DNA of 5,013 bases from Desulfobulbaceae bacterium UBA2775 (GTDB lineage Bacteria; Desulfobacterota; Desulfobulbia; Desulfobulbales; Desulfocapsaceae): NCBI GenBank assembly GCA_002352445.1, contig DEIL01000314.1, positions 1 through 5,013 on the forward strand, written 5' to 3'. The translations under genes and the position numbers were made by a program. Every line of letters starts with the position of its first letter. Within the stretch, counting starts at the first letter, position 1. A model generated the notes under the pieces. That model did no database searches. It saw only the letters and a program-made list of their open reading frames with translations, and had not been told where the DNA came from. Of the stretch, positions 1-5,013 are shown in pieces.

Positions 1-1
1 T

Positions 2-60
2 TCCAAAATACATTCCTCAATTTCTTGTTTTTTATTACAGAAATTCTGGAGTAGGTACTG
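2..60 (+). repeat. Interspersed ~58-bp repeat, copy A
   Basis: One of three related copies in the window. It starts with TCCAAA, runs through AATTTCTTGTTTTTTATTAC and AGAAATTCTGGAGTA, and ends in GGTACT. Hand alignment of its last ~50 bases with the reverse complement of copy C (4373-4432) gives about five mismatches and one single-base gap. It contains AATTTCT and AGAAATT as arms of a potential stem-loop around a T-rich loop, so the unit looks like a small REP-like palindromic element. No ORF is associated with it. The copy may extend beyond the left edge. Confidence 0.7.
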
Positions 61-64
61 ATAT

Positions 65-165
65 GGTTAACACATGTAACACCCTGATATCATTATACCT
101 CGGAAATTGTGTTAACCGTAAGATTTTGTGGTTGGCAGACTCTCAAATTCTTACGCGTGTCAACC
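65..165. repeat. Cluster of inverted repeats, intergenic
   Basis: Three related arms and one additional stem are packed into 100 bases. GGTTAACACA (65-74) is the exact reverse complement of TGTGTTAACC (108-117). CGTAAGATTTT (117-127) pairs with AAATTCTTACG (145-155) at 10 of 11 positions. GTGTCAACC (157-165) is a one-mismatch copy of the GTGTTAACC arm, so it could also pair with 65-73. The block could fold as nested hairpins or be a tandem set of protein-binding half sites. It encodes no convincing protein. Function unknown. Confidence 0.5.
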
Positions 166-214
166 ATACAATCTAAAATGGACGACATCCATAATTCAAC
201 AGGTACATTATCTC

Positions 215-290
215 ACAACAGAGCTCACAGAGAGCACAGAGAAAAAGCATTTATCTTTCTCCCCTCTGTGTTCTCTGTGAACTCTGTGGT
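215..290. repeat. Long hairpin of ACAGAG units (dispersed bacterial repeat)
   Basis: The left arm (215-241) and right arm (264-290) are 27 bases each and complementary at 24 of 27 positions, separated by a 22-base spacer. The left arm is three ACAGAG units at 9-base spacing; the right arm reads CTCTGTG-TTCTCTGTG-AACTCTGTGG. From general knowledge, nearly identical CACAGAG / CTCTGTGTTCTCTGTGAACTCTGTGG repeats occur dispersed in intergenic DNA of many unrelated bacteria. They are often mistranslated as short hypothetical proteins containing strings like HREHRE or FSVNSVV. I read this as such a non-coding repeat. A role as an RNA hairpin or bidirectional terminator is possible, but neither side has a U-tract. 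Confidence 0.75.
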
Positions 291-314
291 TTAAGCTCTG
301 GAAATCTACGCATA

Positions 315-372
315 TCCAAAGTTTACCTTATCTCTTGTTTTTATGACACAAATTCAGGAGTGAGGTACTAAC
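315..372 (+). repeat. Interspersed ~58-bp repeat, copy B
   Basis: The second copy, in the same orientation as copy A, runs from TCCAAA to GGTACTAAC. The shared core includes CTTGTTTTTATGACA, AAATTC, GGAGTGAGGTACTAAC. Its left half is the most diverged of the three copies and its stem-loop arms no longer pair well. It lies about 80 bp beyond the stop codon of the YbaY-META gene and points towards it. It is therefore inverted relative to copy C at the other end of the two-gene unit. Confidence 0.65.
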
Positions 373-376
373 ACTC

Positions 377-392
377 GTGAAATGCATTTCAC
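377..392. promoter_or_regulatory. Perfect 16-bp palindrome
   Basis: GTGAAATGCATTTCAC is fully self-complementary. CACTC (372-376) and GAGTG (405-409) form a further short inverted pair around it. It lies in the region downstream of the minus-strand gene ending at 455, right beside repeat copy B. A spacerless palindrome of this length suits a dimeric DNA-binding protein, but no promoter or plus-strand gene next to it would make it an operator. The GTGA/TCAC half sites are 8 bases apart, not the 6 of a CRP/FNR box. It could equally be a short hairpin in the 3' end of the minus-strand transcript. Confidence 0.35.
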
Positions 393-454
393 AGCCAAGC
401 ATGAGAGTGATGGAGTCGGGATAGCACATGACTTTCATATAAACAAAAAGCTAA

Positions 455-1291
455 CTACTTCAAATAAACCGACTCAAATCGCAGGATCAGCTGCTCCTCA
501 TCACCATAAATGGCAAGGCTTTCGCCCCTGATGTTAAAACTCCTCGCACGTGCAAGAGCGCCCAGAAAGAGCTTTTCCTGCTCCATGGTTTCCATACACG
601 CCATCATGGTTGAAGCCAATTGTCCAAATTGTAGCTGGCCTTCACTCTGTTCATAACCACCCATAAACCGGTTACATCCGGAAAAGCCACTCACTTTGCT
701 CCCTTCTGAAGTAAGAACCATATGCAGCTCTCTCTGATTTGCACCAGCTAAAACCGGCTGACCGTCCAGTTCGATGAGTTTCCAATAGGTATTTGTCAAG
801 CCGGCATTCGGTTTGAGCGACTGATTTTCTCCACTTTTATGACTCCCACCTACCCGTGATACCATAATCTTTATCGGAGTGTTGGAATCGTGTTCAAAAG
901 CGGGAATATGTTCCATATTAATAAACATCAGTCGGCCATCAGCCTCTATTCTAACCCGCATGCCATAGCGGCCCTTATCGTTAAGTTTTGTCGGGTCATA
1001 TTCCATGCTGAAGTCCCAGGGAGGCCCGGCCTGAGCAGCAAAACTTGTGGTCGCAATAACCTTGGCAGAAACATCCATCCTGGAAACATCTTCCAGATAG
1101 ATATTGATCTCAGCGTCAGGTGGAACCATCATGCGCTCCCGATACCAGACACTACCTGTTATTGTCAGCATATCCTCCGTCCCGGCATTTGCAGATGATT
1201 GATTTTCTATCCCAACAGTAAACACTGTTAGAAGAGTCATCAAGACCGGGAGGACCACTGCCCTGCTTCTTAAATTAGTTTTTCCCAACAT
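455..1291 (-). CDS. Exported YbaY-family + META (HslJ-like) domain protein
   Basis: Predicted 278-aa periplasmic or surface protein. Residues 4-28 form a signal peptide (K/R-rich start, hydrophobic AVVLPVLMTLLTVFTVGI) with a likely cleavage after SANA (residue 36). There is no lipobox cysteine, although many YbaY relatives are lipoproteins. Residues ~43-147 match the YbaY/YscW-like beta-sandwich family: ITGSVWYRERMMVPPDAEI, then LEDVS..D..AKVIA, then an RYGMRVRI...GRLMF block. Residues ~165-275 are a META domain: NTYWKL at the start, SGFSGCNRFMGGY (GCN 205-207), then LASTMMAC and a final LILRFESV. META/HslJ domains are linked in E. coli to heat or novobiocin resistance, but the biochemical role is unknown. 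The ATG at 1291 is chosen because GGGGAGGA precedes it by 3 bases. A TTG at 1348 would add 19 residues, overlap the upstream gene and bury the signal peptide. It is the second gene after the helicase, 40 bp downstream, so probably cotranscribed. Domain calls are firm; the function is not. Confidence 0.9.
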   Translation of the reverse strand: MLGKTNLRSRAVVLPVLMTLLTVFTVGIENQSSANAGTEDMLTITGSVWYRERMMVPPDAEINIYLEDVSRMDVSAKVIATTSFAAQAGPPWDFSMEYDPTKLNDKGRYGMRVRIEADGRLMFINMEHIPAFEHDSNTPIKIMVSRVGGSHKSGENQSLKPNAGLTNTYWKLIELDGQPVLAGANQRELHMVLTSEGSKVSGFSGCNRFMGGYEQSEGQLQFGQLASTMMACMETMEQEKLFLGALARARSFNIRGESLAIYGDEEQLILRFESVYLK

Positions 1292-1294
1292 TAT

Positions 1295-1302
1295 TCCTCC
1301 CC
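1295..1302 (-). promoter_or_regulatory. Strong Shine-Dalgarno for YbaY-META gene
   Basis: On the minus strand GGGGAGGA ends 3 bases before the ATG at 1291. GGAGG within it is 4 bases from the start. It lies in the 40-bp gap after the helicase stop codon and decides the start of the downstream gene, giving it independent translation initiation. Confidence 0.8.
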
Positions 1303-1331
1303 TTTCTGGAATTTCGTAATAACCTCTGAGA

Positions 1332-4300
1332 TCACCTGAACAGCTCAACCAATTGACGATGATCCAGCTGCTTGATCATGCCCGCCTCATCTTCATTGAT
1401 AACTGAAGAGGCAAGTTCCTGTTTTCTGCTGATGATGCTGTGGATTTTTTCTTCCAGGGTGCCTTTCGTAATCAGGCGAAAGAGTTGTACCACATCTTTT
1501 TGTCCCATCCGGTGAACTCTGGCTGTTGCCTGCTCTTCCTTTGCCGGATTCCACCAGCGATCATAATGGATCACAACCTGACCTGCCAGAAGATCAATGC
1601 CGGTGCCTCCTGCGAGCAAACTCGCGCAGAAAACCATACAATCCTTTTCTTTAGTGAATTTTTCGATCATTTTCTGCCGTTTGGCAATATTCATGCTGCC
1701 TCGCAGAGTTGCGTGATTAATTCCAGCATCATTCAGATAATATTCGATAATATCAAGCATCCCGGTGTATTGGCTGAAAACAACAACCTTCAATCGATTT
1801 CCCAGGCTTTCACTCAGGAGTTCAACAAAGAGATCCCATTTCCCACTTTTATATTTATCGGGGTCACACTCTTTTTCAACAAGTGATGGATGGTTGCATA
1901 TCTGTTTTAAGCGGGTAATAAGGGTCAGTATATTGAGAAAATTTATACCTCCTTTTCCAGCTTCCAGTTCTTCCAGAAAAAGCTGTTGATCATCAATCGC
2001 CTGACGATAAAGACTTACCTGATCTTCACTCAAGTCACATACTCGATTATCTTCTATTAATTCAGGCAATTCACTTAGTACCTGTTTCCGGGAACGGCGA
2101 AGAATAAAAGGCTGAATGAGTTGGGAGAGCCTGTTCTTCTGTTTCTCGTCATGTTCATCTGTAATCGGTTTTACAAAGGTGTGTTGAAATTGGGTTATAG
2201 TTCCAAAGATTCCCGGAAGGCAGATATTAAACAGGGCATAAAGATCAGTAAGTGAATTTTCTATCGGGGTACCGGACAAACCAATCTTTACCCGGGACTG
2301 CAAAGAATCAACTGCTTTGTGAATTCCTGTCTTGCGATTTTTCAGATTCTGTATCTCATCGAGCAGGATAATCTCGAATGAAATCTCCGCCATTGATTCC
2401 CGATCAGAACGCACAATACCATAAGTAGTCAGGATAAGTCCCGACTCTATGGCCTTGCCGAGGTTCCGGCTGGAACCATAGTAGATGCTGTAATTCATTC
2501 CCGGATAGAAACGATCAATTTTATCCCGCCAGTGAAGCAGCACCGATGCAGGACAGATTACAAGCATGATCTGCCCTTTTTTTCTCTTCCTGACTATTTC
2601 CAAAAGAGCCAGCCCCTGATGGGTTTTCCCTAACCCCATATCATCTGCCAGCACTCCTCCAAGTCCAAGTTCATAAAGGGTGTGAAGCCAACCAAGGCCG
2701 TTTCTCTGATAGCTGCGGAGATGATCCGGGACATGTTTGATTTTTGCAGGGTCACCCCAGGAACCACTGTCCAGAAGAGTGTTCAGACGGCTCTGAAAAG
2801 AGTTATCTTTGAGCCTGCTCTGCACTTCTTCGATAGTTGAAATAAGAGCAATAAACTCGCCGGGCAGAAGCCGTACTCCACGGTGTCCCCTGCCGTCAAT
2901 CCATGTCCGTTTTTCAGCCAGATCGTGAAACCATGAAAGGGGGGTATCGTGGAGCTGTAAGGCGGTTGACCCGGAATAGAGGGCATCCCTTTCTTCTCTT
3001 TTTCCAAGCAAATCTTCCAGTGATATTGACCCTTCCCCCAAACCATAGTCACAAGAGAGATAATACCAGTCCTGGTCTTCCTGAAAATCATGGATGATCA
3101 GGGAGTCGGGGAGCACCTTGATTTGCAGTTCGAGTATCTTCCGGTCAACCTGATTATCCGGATGCCTGAGGGTAGACTTGTTTTCTTTTAAAAAATCATC
3201 GAGTTCATTGTCGGCGACCATGAACGATAAATCCTGTTCAAGAAAGTCAAAAAGAGGGTTGGCTGCCTGCTTTTTACGGGGTCGGGTTATTTTCCCTTTA
3301 AGATCATGTTTTTTTAAGGAGAGAAACCCCTCACCGGGAAAGAAATAGCTGTTACCGAATTTTTTATTTGAAATATCCGCTAAAAGGATGGTTTGCTGGT
3401 CACCTCGCCATATCAGAGGATTTATCACTATTTGTCCATTTTCATTCATCTCCACCTGAAATCCCTGCCGGGCAGGCGGAAGCATGATAAATGAAGGTCC
3501 TTTAAAGTCTAATTGTCCAAGAATTTCCAGGGTACGATGCCTGGGGAGATGAATTTTCAGCAGATCAGAGGTTTGGTTATCTTTAAACTCAAGGCAAAAA
3601 AGCCCGGTTGTTTTTTCATAGGAAAGGCTGGGCAGCTTTTCAGCGCCAAGGCCGAAAAAAAGGGTGCAGAGGCGACTCCAGATAGAAGTATCACGCATAT
3701 GAGCCCGACTGGTCGAACCGGCATTGACAAGCTCCCGTTCAGTTTTACTCAAGGAAATTTTTTGCGCAGTTTTATATAACTTTTCAGCAGTCACAGGTGT
3801 GGCTTTCTGGTCAAATATTTCCCAGGACATAGCCGTGGGTACAGATATTTGTGCCTGGAGTCCTCCTTCCGATACAGGTCGATTAAGGCAAATTTTCTCT
3901 TTATCAGAAATATAATCAAGAGATCCTTTTTCTCTGGACAGCCAGTCATAAAGAAACTTGGCGATTTTCCCCCACCCGGATTTCCGGAAAAGAAGAGGCA
4001 TGGGAAAAGGTGGTCCATCCGGTTTTTCCATCAGGCTCAAAAGACAGAGAGCTGCAATGTGTTTGCACCGTTTAGTGGGACAATAGGTGCCACATAACGA
4101 ACAATGCTCAGTCTTTAACGTGAATCCCTGATGTATTCGTTTTGTTTTTTCATAAACGACGGTAAGGTGGTATTCATCATGGAGAAGAGCCCCTGCCACA
4201 TGGCGATAAAAAAAGAAATGGGAAAGAGCATTATCACGGAGAAGAGTAAGGCCTTCTTCCAGGACATCATCTTCAAACCAGACTGTTAAACAGGCCGAGA

Positions 4301-4352
4301 CTGCTACTGTAAGATGGAGGGGAACTTTTTGCTGAGATTTGAAATTATACAT
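1332..4352 (-). CDS. SWIM zinc finger SNF2-family DEAD/DEAH-like helicase (ATPase)
   Basis: A ~1006-aa superfamily 2 ATPase of the SNF2/RapA group, expected to translocate on double-stranded DNA and remodel bound proteins rather than unwind strands. Numbering is from the ATG at 4352. An N-terminal SWIM-like zinc site has C84, C87, C91, C96 and H98 (CKHIAAL). Residues ~110-535 are the variable region found in bacterial SWIM-SNF2 proteins. The ATPase core starts at LRSYQRNGLGWL (~545). Motif I is DDMGLGKT (570-577), Ia CPASVLLHW (600-608), II DEIQ (665-668), III LSGTPIEN (692-699), then CNHP (819-822). Lobe 2 has VVVFSQY (856-862), SLLAGGTGID (911-920) and QATARVHRMGQ (941-951, with R945 and R948). 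All catalytic motifs are intact and the length is usual for the family. Motif II has Ile where Ala is usual. A TTG at 4355 could add one residue. Neither start has a good Shine-Dalgarno. First gene of a unit with the YbaY-META gene. The cellular substrate is unknown. Confidence 0.95.
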   Translation of the reverse strand: MYNFKSQQKVPLHLTVAVSACLTVWFEDDVLEEGLTLLRDNALSHFFFYRHVAGALLHDEYHLTVVYEKTKRIHQGFTLKTEHCSLCGTYCPTKRCKHIAALCLLSLMEKPDGPPFPMPLLFRKSGWGKIAKFLYDWLSREKGSLDYISDKEKICLNRPVSEGGLQAQISVPTAMSWEIFDQKATPVTAEKLYKTAQKISLSKTERELVNAGSTSRAHMRDTSIWSRLCTLFFGLGAEKLPSLSYEKTTGLFCLEFKDNQTSDLLKIHLPRHRTLEILGQLDFKGPSFIMLPPARQGFQVEMNENGQIVINPLIWRGDQQTILLADISNKKFGNSYFFPGEGFLSLKKHDLKGKITRPRKKQAANPLFDFLEQDLSFMVADNELDDFLKENKSTLRHPDNQVDRKILELQIKVLPDSLIIHDFQEDQDWYYLSCDYGLGEGSISLEDLLGKREERDALYSGSTALQLHDTPLSWFHDLAEKRTWIDGRGHRGVRLLPGEFIALISTIEEVQSRLKDNSFQSRLNTLLDSGSWGDPAKIKHVPDHLRSYQRNGLGWLHTLYELGLGGVLADDMGLGKTHQGLALLEIVRKRKKGQIMLVICPASVLLHWRDKIDRFYPGMNYSIYYGSSRNLGKAIESGLILTTYGIVRSDRESMAEISFEIILLDEIQNLKNRKTGIHKAVDSLQSRVKIGLSGTPIENSLTDLYALFNICLPGIFGTITQFQHTFVKPITDEHDEKQKNRLSQLIQPFILRRSRKQVLSELPELIEDNRVCDLSEDQVSLYRQAIDDQQLFLEELEAGKGGINFLNILTLITRLKQICNHPSLVEKECDPDKYKSGKWDLFVELLSESLGNRLKVVVFSQYTGMLDIIEYYLNDAGINHATLRGSMNIAKRQKMIEKFTKEKDCMVFCASLLAGGTGIDLLAGQVVIHYDRWWNPAKEEQATARVHRMGQKDVVQLFRLITKGTLEEKIHSIISRKQELASSVINEDEAGMIKQLDHRQLVELFR

Positions 4353-4372
4353 CAAGCTTTACAGGAAACGGG

Positions 4373-4432
4373 GTTAGTACCTTACTCCAGAACTTCTGTC
4401 ATAAAAAGCAAGAAATTCAGGAAGGTTGTTTA
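4373..4432 (-). repeat. Interspersed ~58-bp repeat, copy C (inverted)
   Basis: Read on the minus strand this copy runs CTTCCTGAATTTCTTGC, TTTTTATGACAGAAGTTCTG and GAGTAAGGTACTAAC. It is the copy with the best-preserved stem-loop: CCTGAATTTCT pairs with AGAAGTTCTGG, with one G-T wobble and one mismatch. It ends 20 bases before the helicase ATG and so occupies most of the leader of that gene. It faces copies A and B across the two-gene unit in opposite orientation. Confidence 0.75.
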
Positions 4433-4454
4433 AAATTATATCGTTGGATATACT
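4426..4454 (+). promoter_or_regulatory. Candidate sigma70 promoter for the J-domain gene
   Basis: TTGTTT (4426-4431), a 17-base spacer and TATACT (4449-4454) fit a sigma70-type promoter (3/6 and 5/6 matches). Transcription would start near 4461, giving a leader of about 135 bases before the J-domain ATG that includes the possible 25-aa ORF. The -35 element overlaps the outer edge of repeat copy C. Predicted by eye only. Confidence 0.4.
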
Positions 4455-4464
4455 TCCATGGCAC
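4435..4464 (-). promoter_or_regulatory. Candidate sigma70 promoter for the helicase unit
   Basis: On the minus strand, GTGCCA (4459-4464), an 18-base spacer and a perfect TATAAT (4435-4440) form a plausible promoter. Transcription would start near 4428, so the transcript would begin with repeat copy C and its stem-loop. The -10 hexamer lies inside the spacer of the opposing plus-strand candidate, so the two promoters would exclude each other. Predicted by eye; the -35 matches only 4/6. Confidence 0.4.
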
Positions 4465-4523
4465 TTATCCAAGCATTCTAAAATTCCGATTTATTCGGGT
4501 TAGTATTATGAAGAAAATGGATC

Positions 4524-4601
4524 ATGGATTATGATCAAAATGATATACATAACACACTCGACGAAATCATCCTTGATTTTAAGGAGAGAGAAATAAGATG
4601 A
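4524..4601 (+). CDS. Possible 25-aa leader ORF overlapping the J-domain gene
   Basis: An ATG-started frame encodes MDYDQNDIHNTLDEIILDFK followed by EREIR. Its TGA stop (4599-4601) overlaps the J-domain ATG (4598-4600) as ATGA, the classic arrangement for translational coupling. The Shine-Dalgarno of the next gene (AAGGAG, 4581-4586) lies within it. The product is charged with an amphipathic-looking C-terminal half; I recognise no family. Its own ribosome-binding site is weak (AAGAAA at 4511-4516). An in-frame stop at 4509-4511 limits it upstream. At this length it may be chance. Confidence 0.3.
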   Translation: MDYDQNDIHNTLDEIILDFKEREIR

Positions 4602-4906
4602 CCAAAAAAGAGTGGCAGAAGATTCTGGCGGCAAAAGAACTCTTTGGTCTGGGCGATACCGCCACCCTGGCAGAGATCAAGCTGGTCTTTCGCAGCTTTT
4701 CCAAGCGGCACCATCCCGATTTGGCCGGTAATACCAGGGACAACAGGGACAAGATACAGCAGATAAACGAATCATACCGGATCATACTTGCCTACTGCGA
4801 AAACTTCAGCTTCCCTCTGGTGTACGATGAACAGGAGCTGGATCTGGACGATGAAGAGTGGTGGATGAGTCGATTCGGGCAGGATCCCCTTTGGAGTAAA
4901 AAGTAA
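4598..4906 (+). CDS. Small J-domain (DnaJ-like) protein
   Basis: A 102-aa cytoplasmic J-domain protein, predicted to stimulate the ATPase of an Hsp70 (DnaK) through its HPD motif. The J domain spans about residues 10-70: AAKELFGLG (helix I region), TLAEIKLVFRSFSKRH (helix II), HPD at 39-41, then DKIQQINESYRIILAYC (helix III). There is no Gly/Phe region, zinc centre or substrate-binding C-terminal domain, so it is not DnaJ itself. The C-terminal tail is acidic (YDEQELDLDDEE) and ends in WWMSRFGQDPLW. That tail resembles small J-proteins I associate with Desulfobacterota and may set client or partner choice. AAGGAG (4581-4586) lies 11 bases before the ATG, slightly far; GAGAGAG closer in may help. 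It is divergent from the helicase unit. The HPD and start are clear; the client is unknown. Confidence 0.92.
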   Translation: MTKKEWQKILAAKELFGLGDTATLAEIKLVFRSFSKRHHPDLAGNTRDNRDKIQQINESYRIILAYCENFSFPLVYDEQELDLDDEEWWMSRFGQDPLWSKK

Positions 4907-4907
4907 C

Positions 4908-4948
4908 TGGATCCCCGCCTTGCGGGGATGACAAACCTGCGGGATCCT
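4908..4948 (+). repeat. GC-rich hairpin repeat, possible terminator of J-domain gene
   Basis: ATCCCCGC (4911-4918), the loop CTT and GCGGGGAT (4922-4929) form a perfect 8-bp stem starting 4 bases after the stop codon. The wider CTGGATCCCCGCC...GCGGGGATGACA resembles the dispersed ATCCCCGC..GCGGGGAT / ATTCCC..GGGAAT repeats (dRS3-like) seen across proteobacteria. A second, exclusive pairing exists: GGATCCCCGC (4909-4918) with GCGGGATCC (4939-4947), one bulged base. It is followed by the T-rich TATTTATCTTTTATT, which would make a better intrinsic terminator than the first stem. Confidence 0.6.
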
Positions 4949-4966
4949 ATTTATCTTTTATTATCA

Positions 4967-5010
4967 ACGTATGAAAGCTACTTCCACAGAATTGGCTGAG
5001 TTTCATACGT
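4967..5010. repeat. 10-bp inverted repeat at right edge
   Basis: ACGTATGAAA (4967-4976) and TTTCATACGT (5001-5010) are exact reverse complements around a 24-base interior. It could be a second hairpin downstream of the J-domain gene, part of another dispersed repeat, or an operator for a gene beyond the window. The edge at 5013 prevents a decision. Confidence 0.4.
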
Positions 5011-5013
5011 AAT

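Noticed and set aside
65..165. Integron attC site
   Set aside because: The arms do not fit the RYYYAAC...GTTRRRY core pattern (GTTAACA breaks it at the third purine position), and no integrase or cassette array is present.
109..294. 61-aa plus-strand ORF ending in FLPSVFSVNSVV
   Set aside because: Its C-terminal half is only the translation of the ACAGAG hairpin repeat, its N-terminal part covers the inverted-repeat cluster, and it has no ribosome-binding site. It is a typical spurious call.
377..392. CRP/FNR-type operator
   Set aside because: The GTGA and TCAC half sites are separated by 8 bases instead of 6 and there is no TTGAT core.
1292..1348. Upstream TTG start for the YbaY-META gene
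   Set aside because: It would overlap the helicase end and put 19 polar residues before the signal peptide, while the ATG at 1291 has a strong Shine-Dalgarno.
1440..1886. 148-aa plus-strand ORF opposite the helicase
   Set aside because: It is antisense to the conserved ATPase motifs and its sequence shows no domain; it is a shadow of the helicase gene. The same holds for the other frames inside 890-4097.
1332..4352. New anti-phage defence system built on the SNF2 helicase
   Set aside because: SNF2 ATPases occur in defence systems, but there is no nuclease, methyltransferase or other defence partner here. The neighbour is a periplasmic YbaY-META protein and the SWIM-SNF2 architecture is a common housekeeping-like type.
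4579..4785. 68-aa minus-strand ORF opposite the J-domain gene
   Set aside because: It lies antisense to the intact HPD-containing J domain and has no recognisable features of its own.
1..5013. CRISPR array, tRNA or rRNA gene
   Set aside because: No regularly spaced direct repeats with unique spacers, no tRNA cloverleaf with a CCA-proximal pattern and no rRNA-like sequence were seen on either strand.

Overview
The window is a short stretch of bacterial chromosome with moderate GC, two real transcription units and an unusually large share of repeat or palindromic DNA between and around them. Protein content and style (a small J-domain protein with an acidic tail ending in a WWMSRFGQDPLW motif, a SWIM-SNF2 helicase, a YbaY-META exported protein) suggest a Gram-negative of the Desulfobacterota / former Deltaproteobacteria type. 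This is an inference from protein resemblance only; there is no rRNA or other marker gene to fix it.

Layout. Positions 1-454 hold no gene I can support. They hold two diverged copies of a ~58-bp repeat (2-60, 315-372), a cluster of inverted repeats (65-165), a 27-bp-arm hairpin built from 9-base ACAGAG units (215-290) and a perfect 16-bp palindrome (377-392). From 455 to 4352, on the minus strand, lies a two-gene unit. A ~1006-aa SWIM-zinc-finger SNF2-family ATPase comes first, followed after 40 bp by a 278-aa exported YbaY+META domain protein with a strong Shine-Dalgarno. Positions 4353-4597 are a divergent intergenic region with a third, inverted copy of the ~58-bp repeat immediately upstream of the helicase and candidate overlapping sigma70-type promoters in both directions. 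On the plus strand follow a possible 25-aa ORF overlapping the next gene by ATGA (4524-4601) and a 102-aa J-domain protein (4598-4906). The last 100 bases carry a GC-rich hairpin repeat resembling the widespread GGATCCCCGC..GCGGGGATGAC class and a further 10-bp inverted repeat at the very edge.

How it fits together. The helicase is a predicted DNA/nucleoprotein-remodelling ATPase and the J-domain protein a predicted Hsp70 co-chaperone. They share an intergenic region but no obvious pathway. The YbaY-META protein is predicted periplasmic and is probably an operon passenger of the helicase. I do not see a convincing new defence or mobile system. The most interesting material is the repeat family that brackets the two-gene unit in inverted orientation and sits between the helicase promoter candidate and its start codon.
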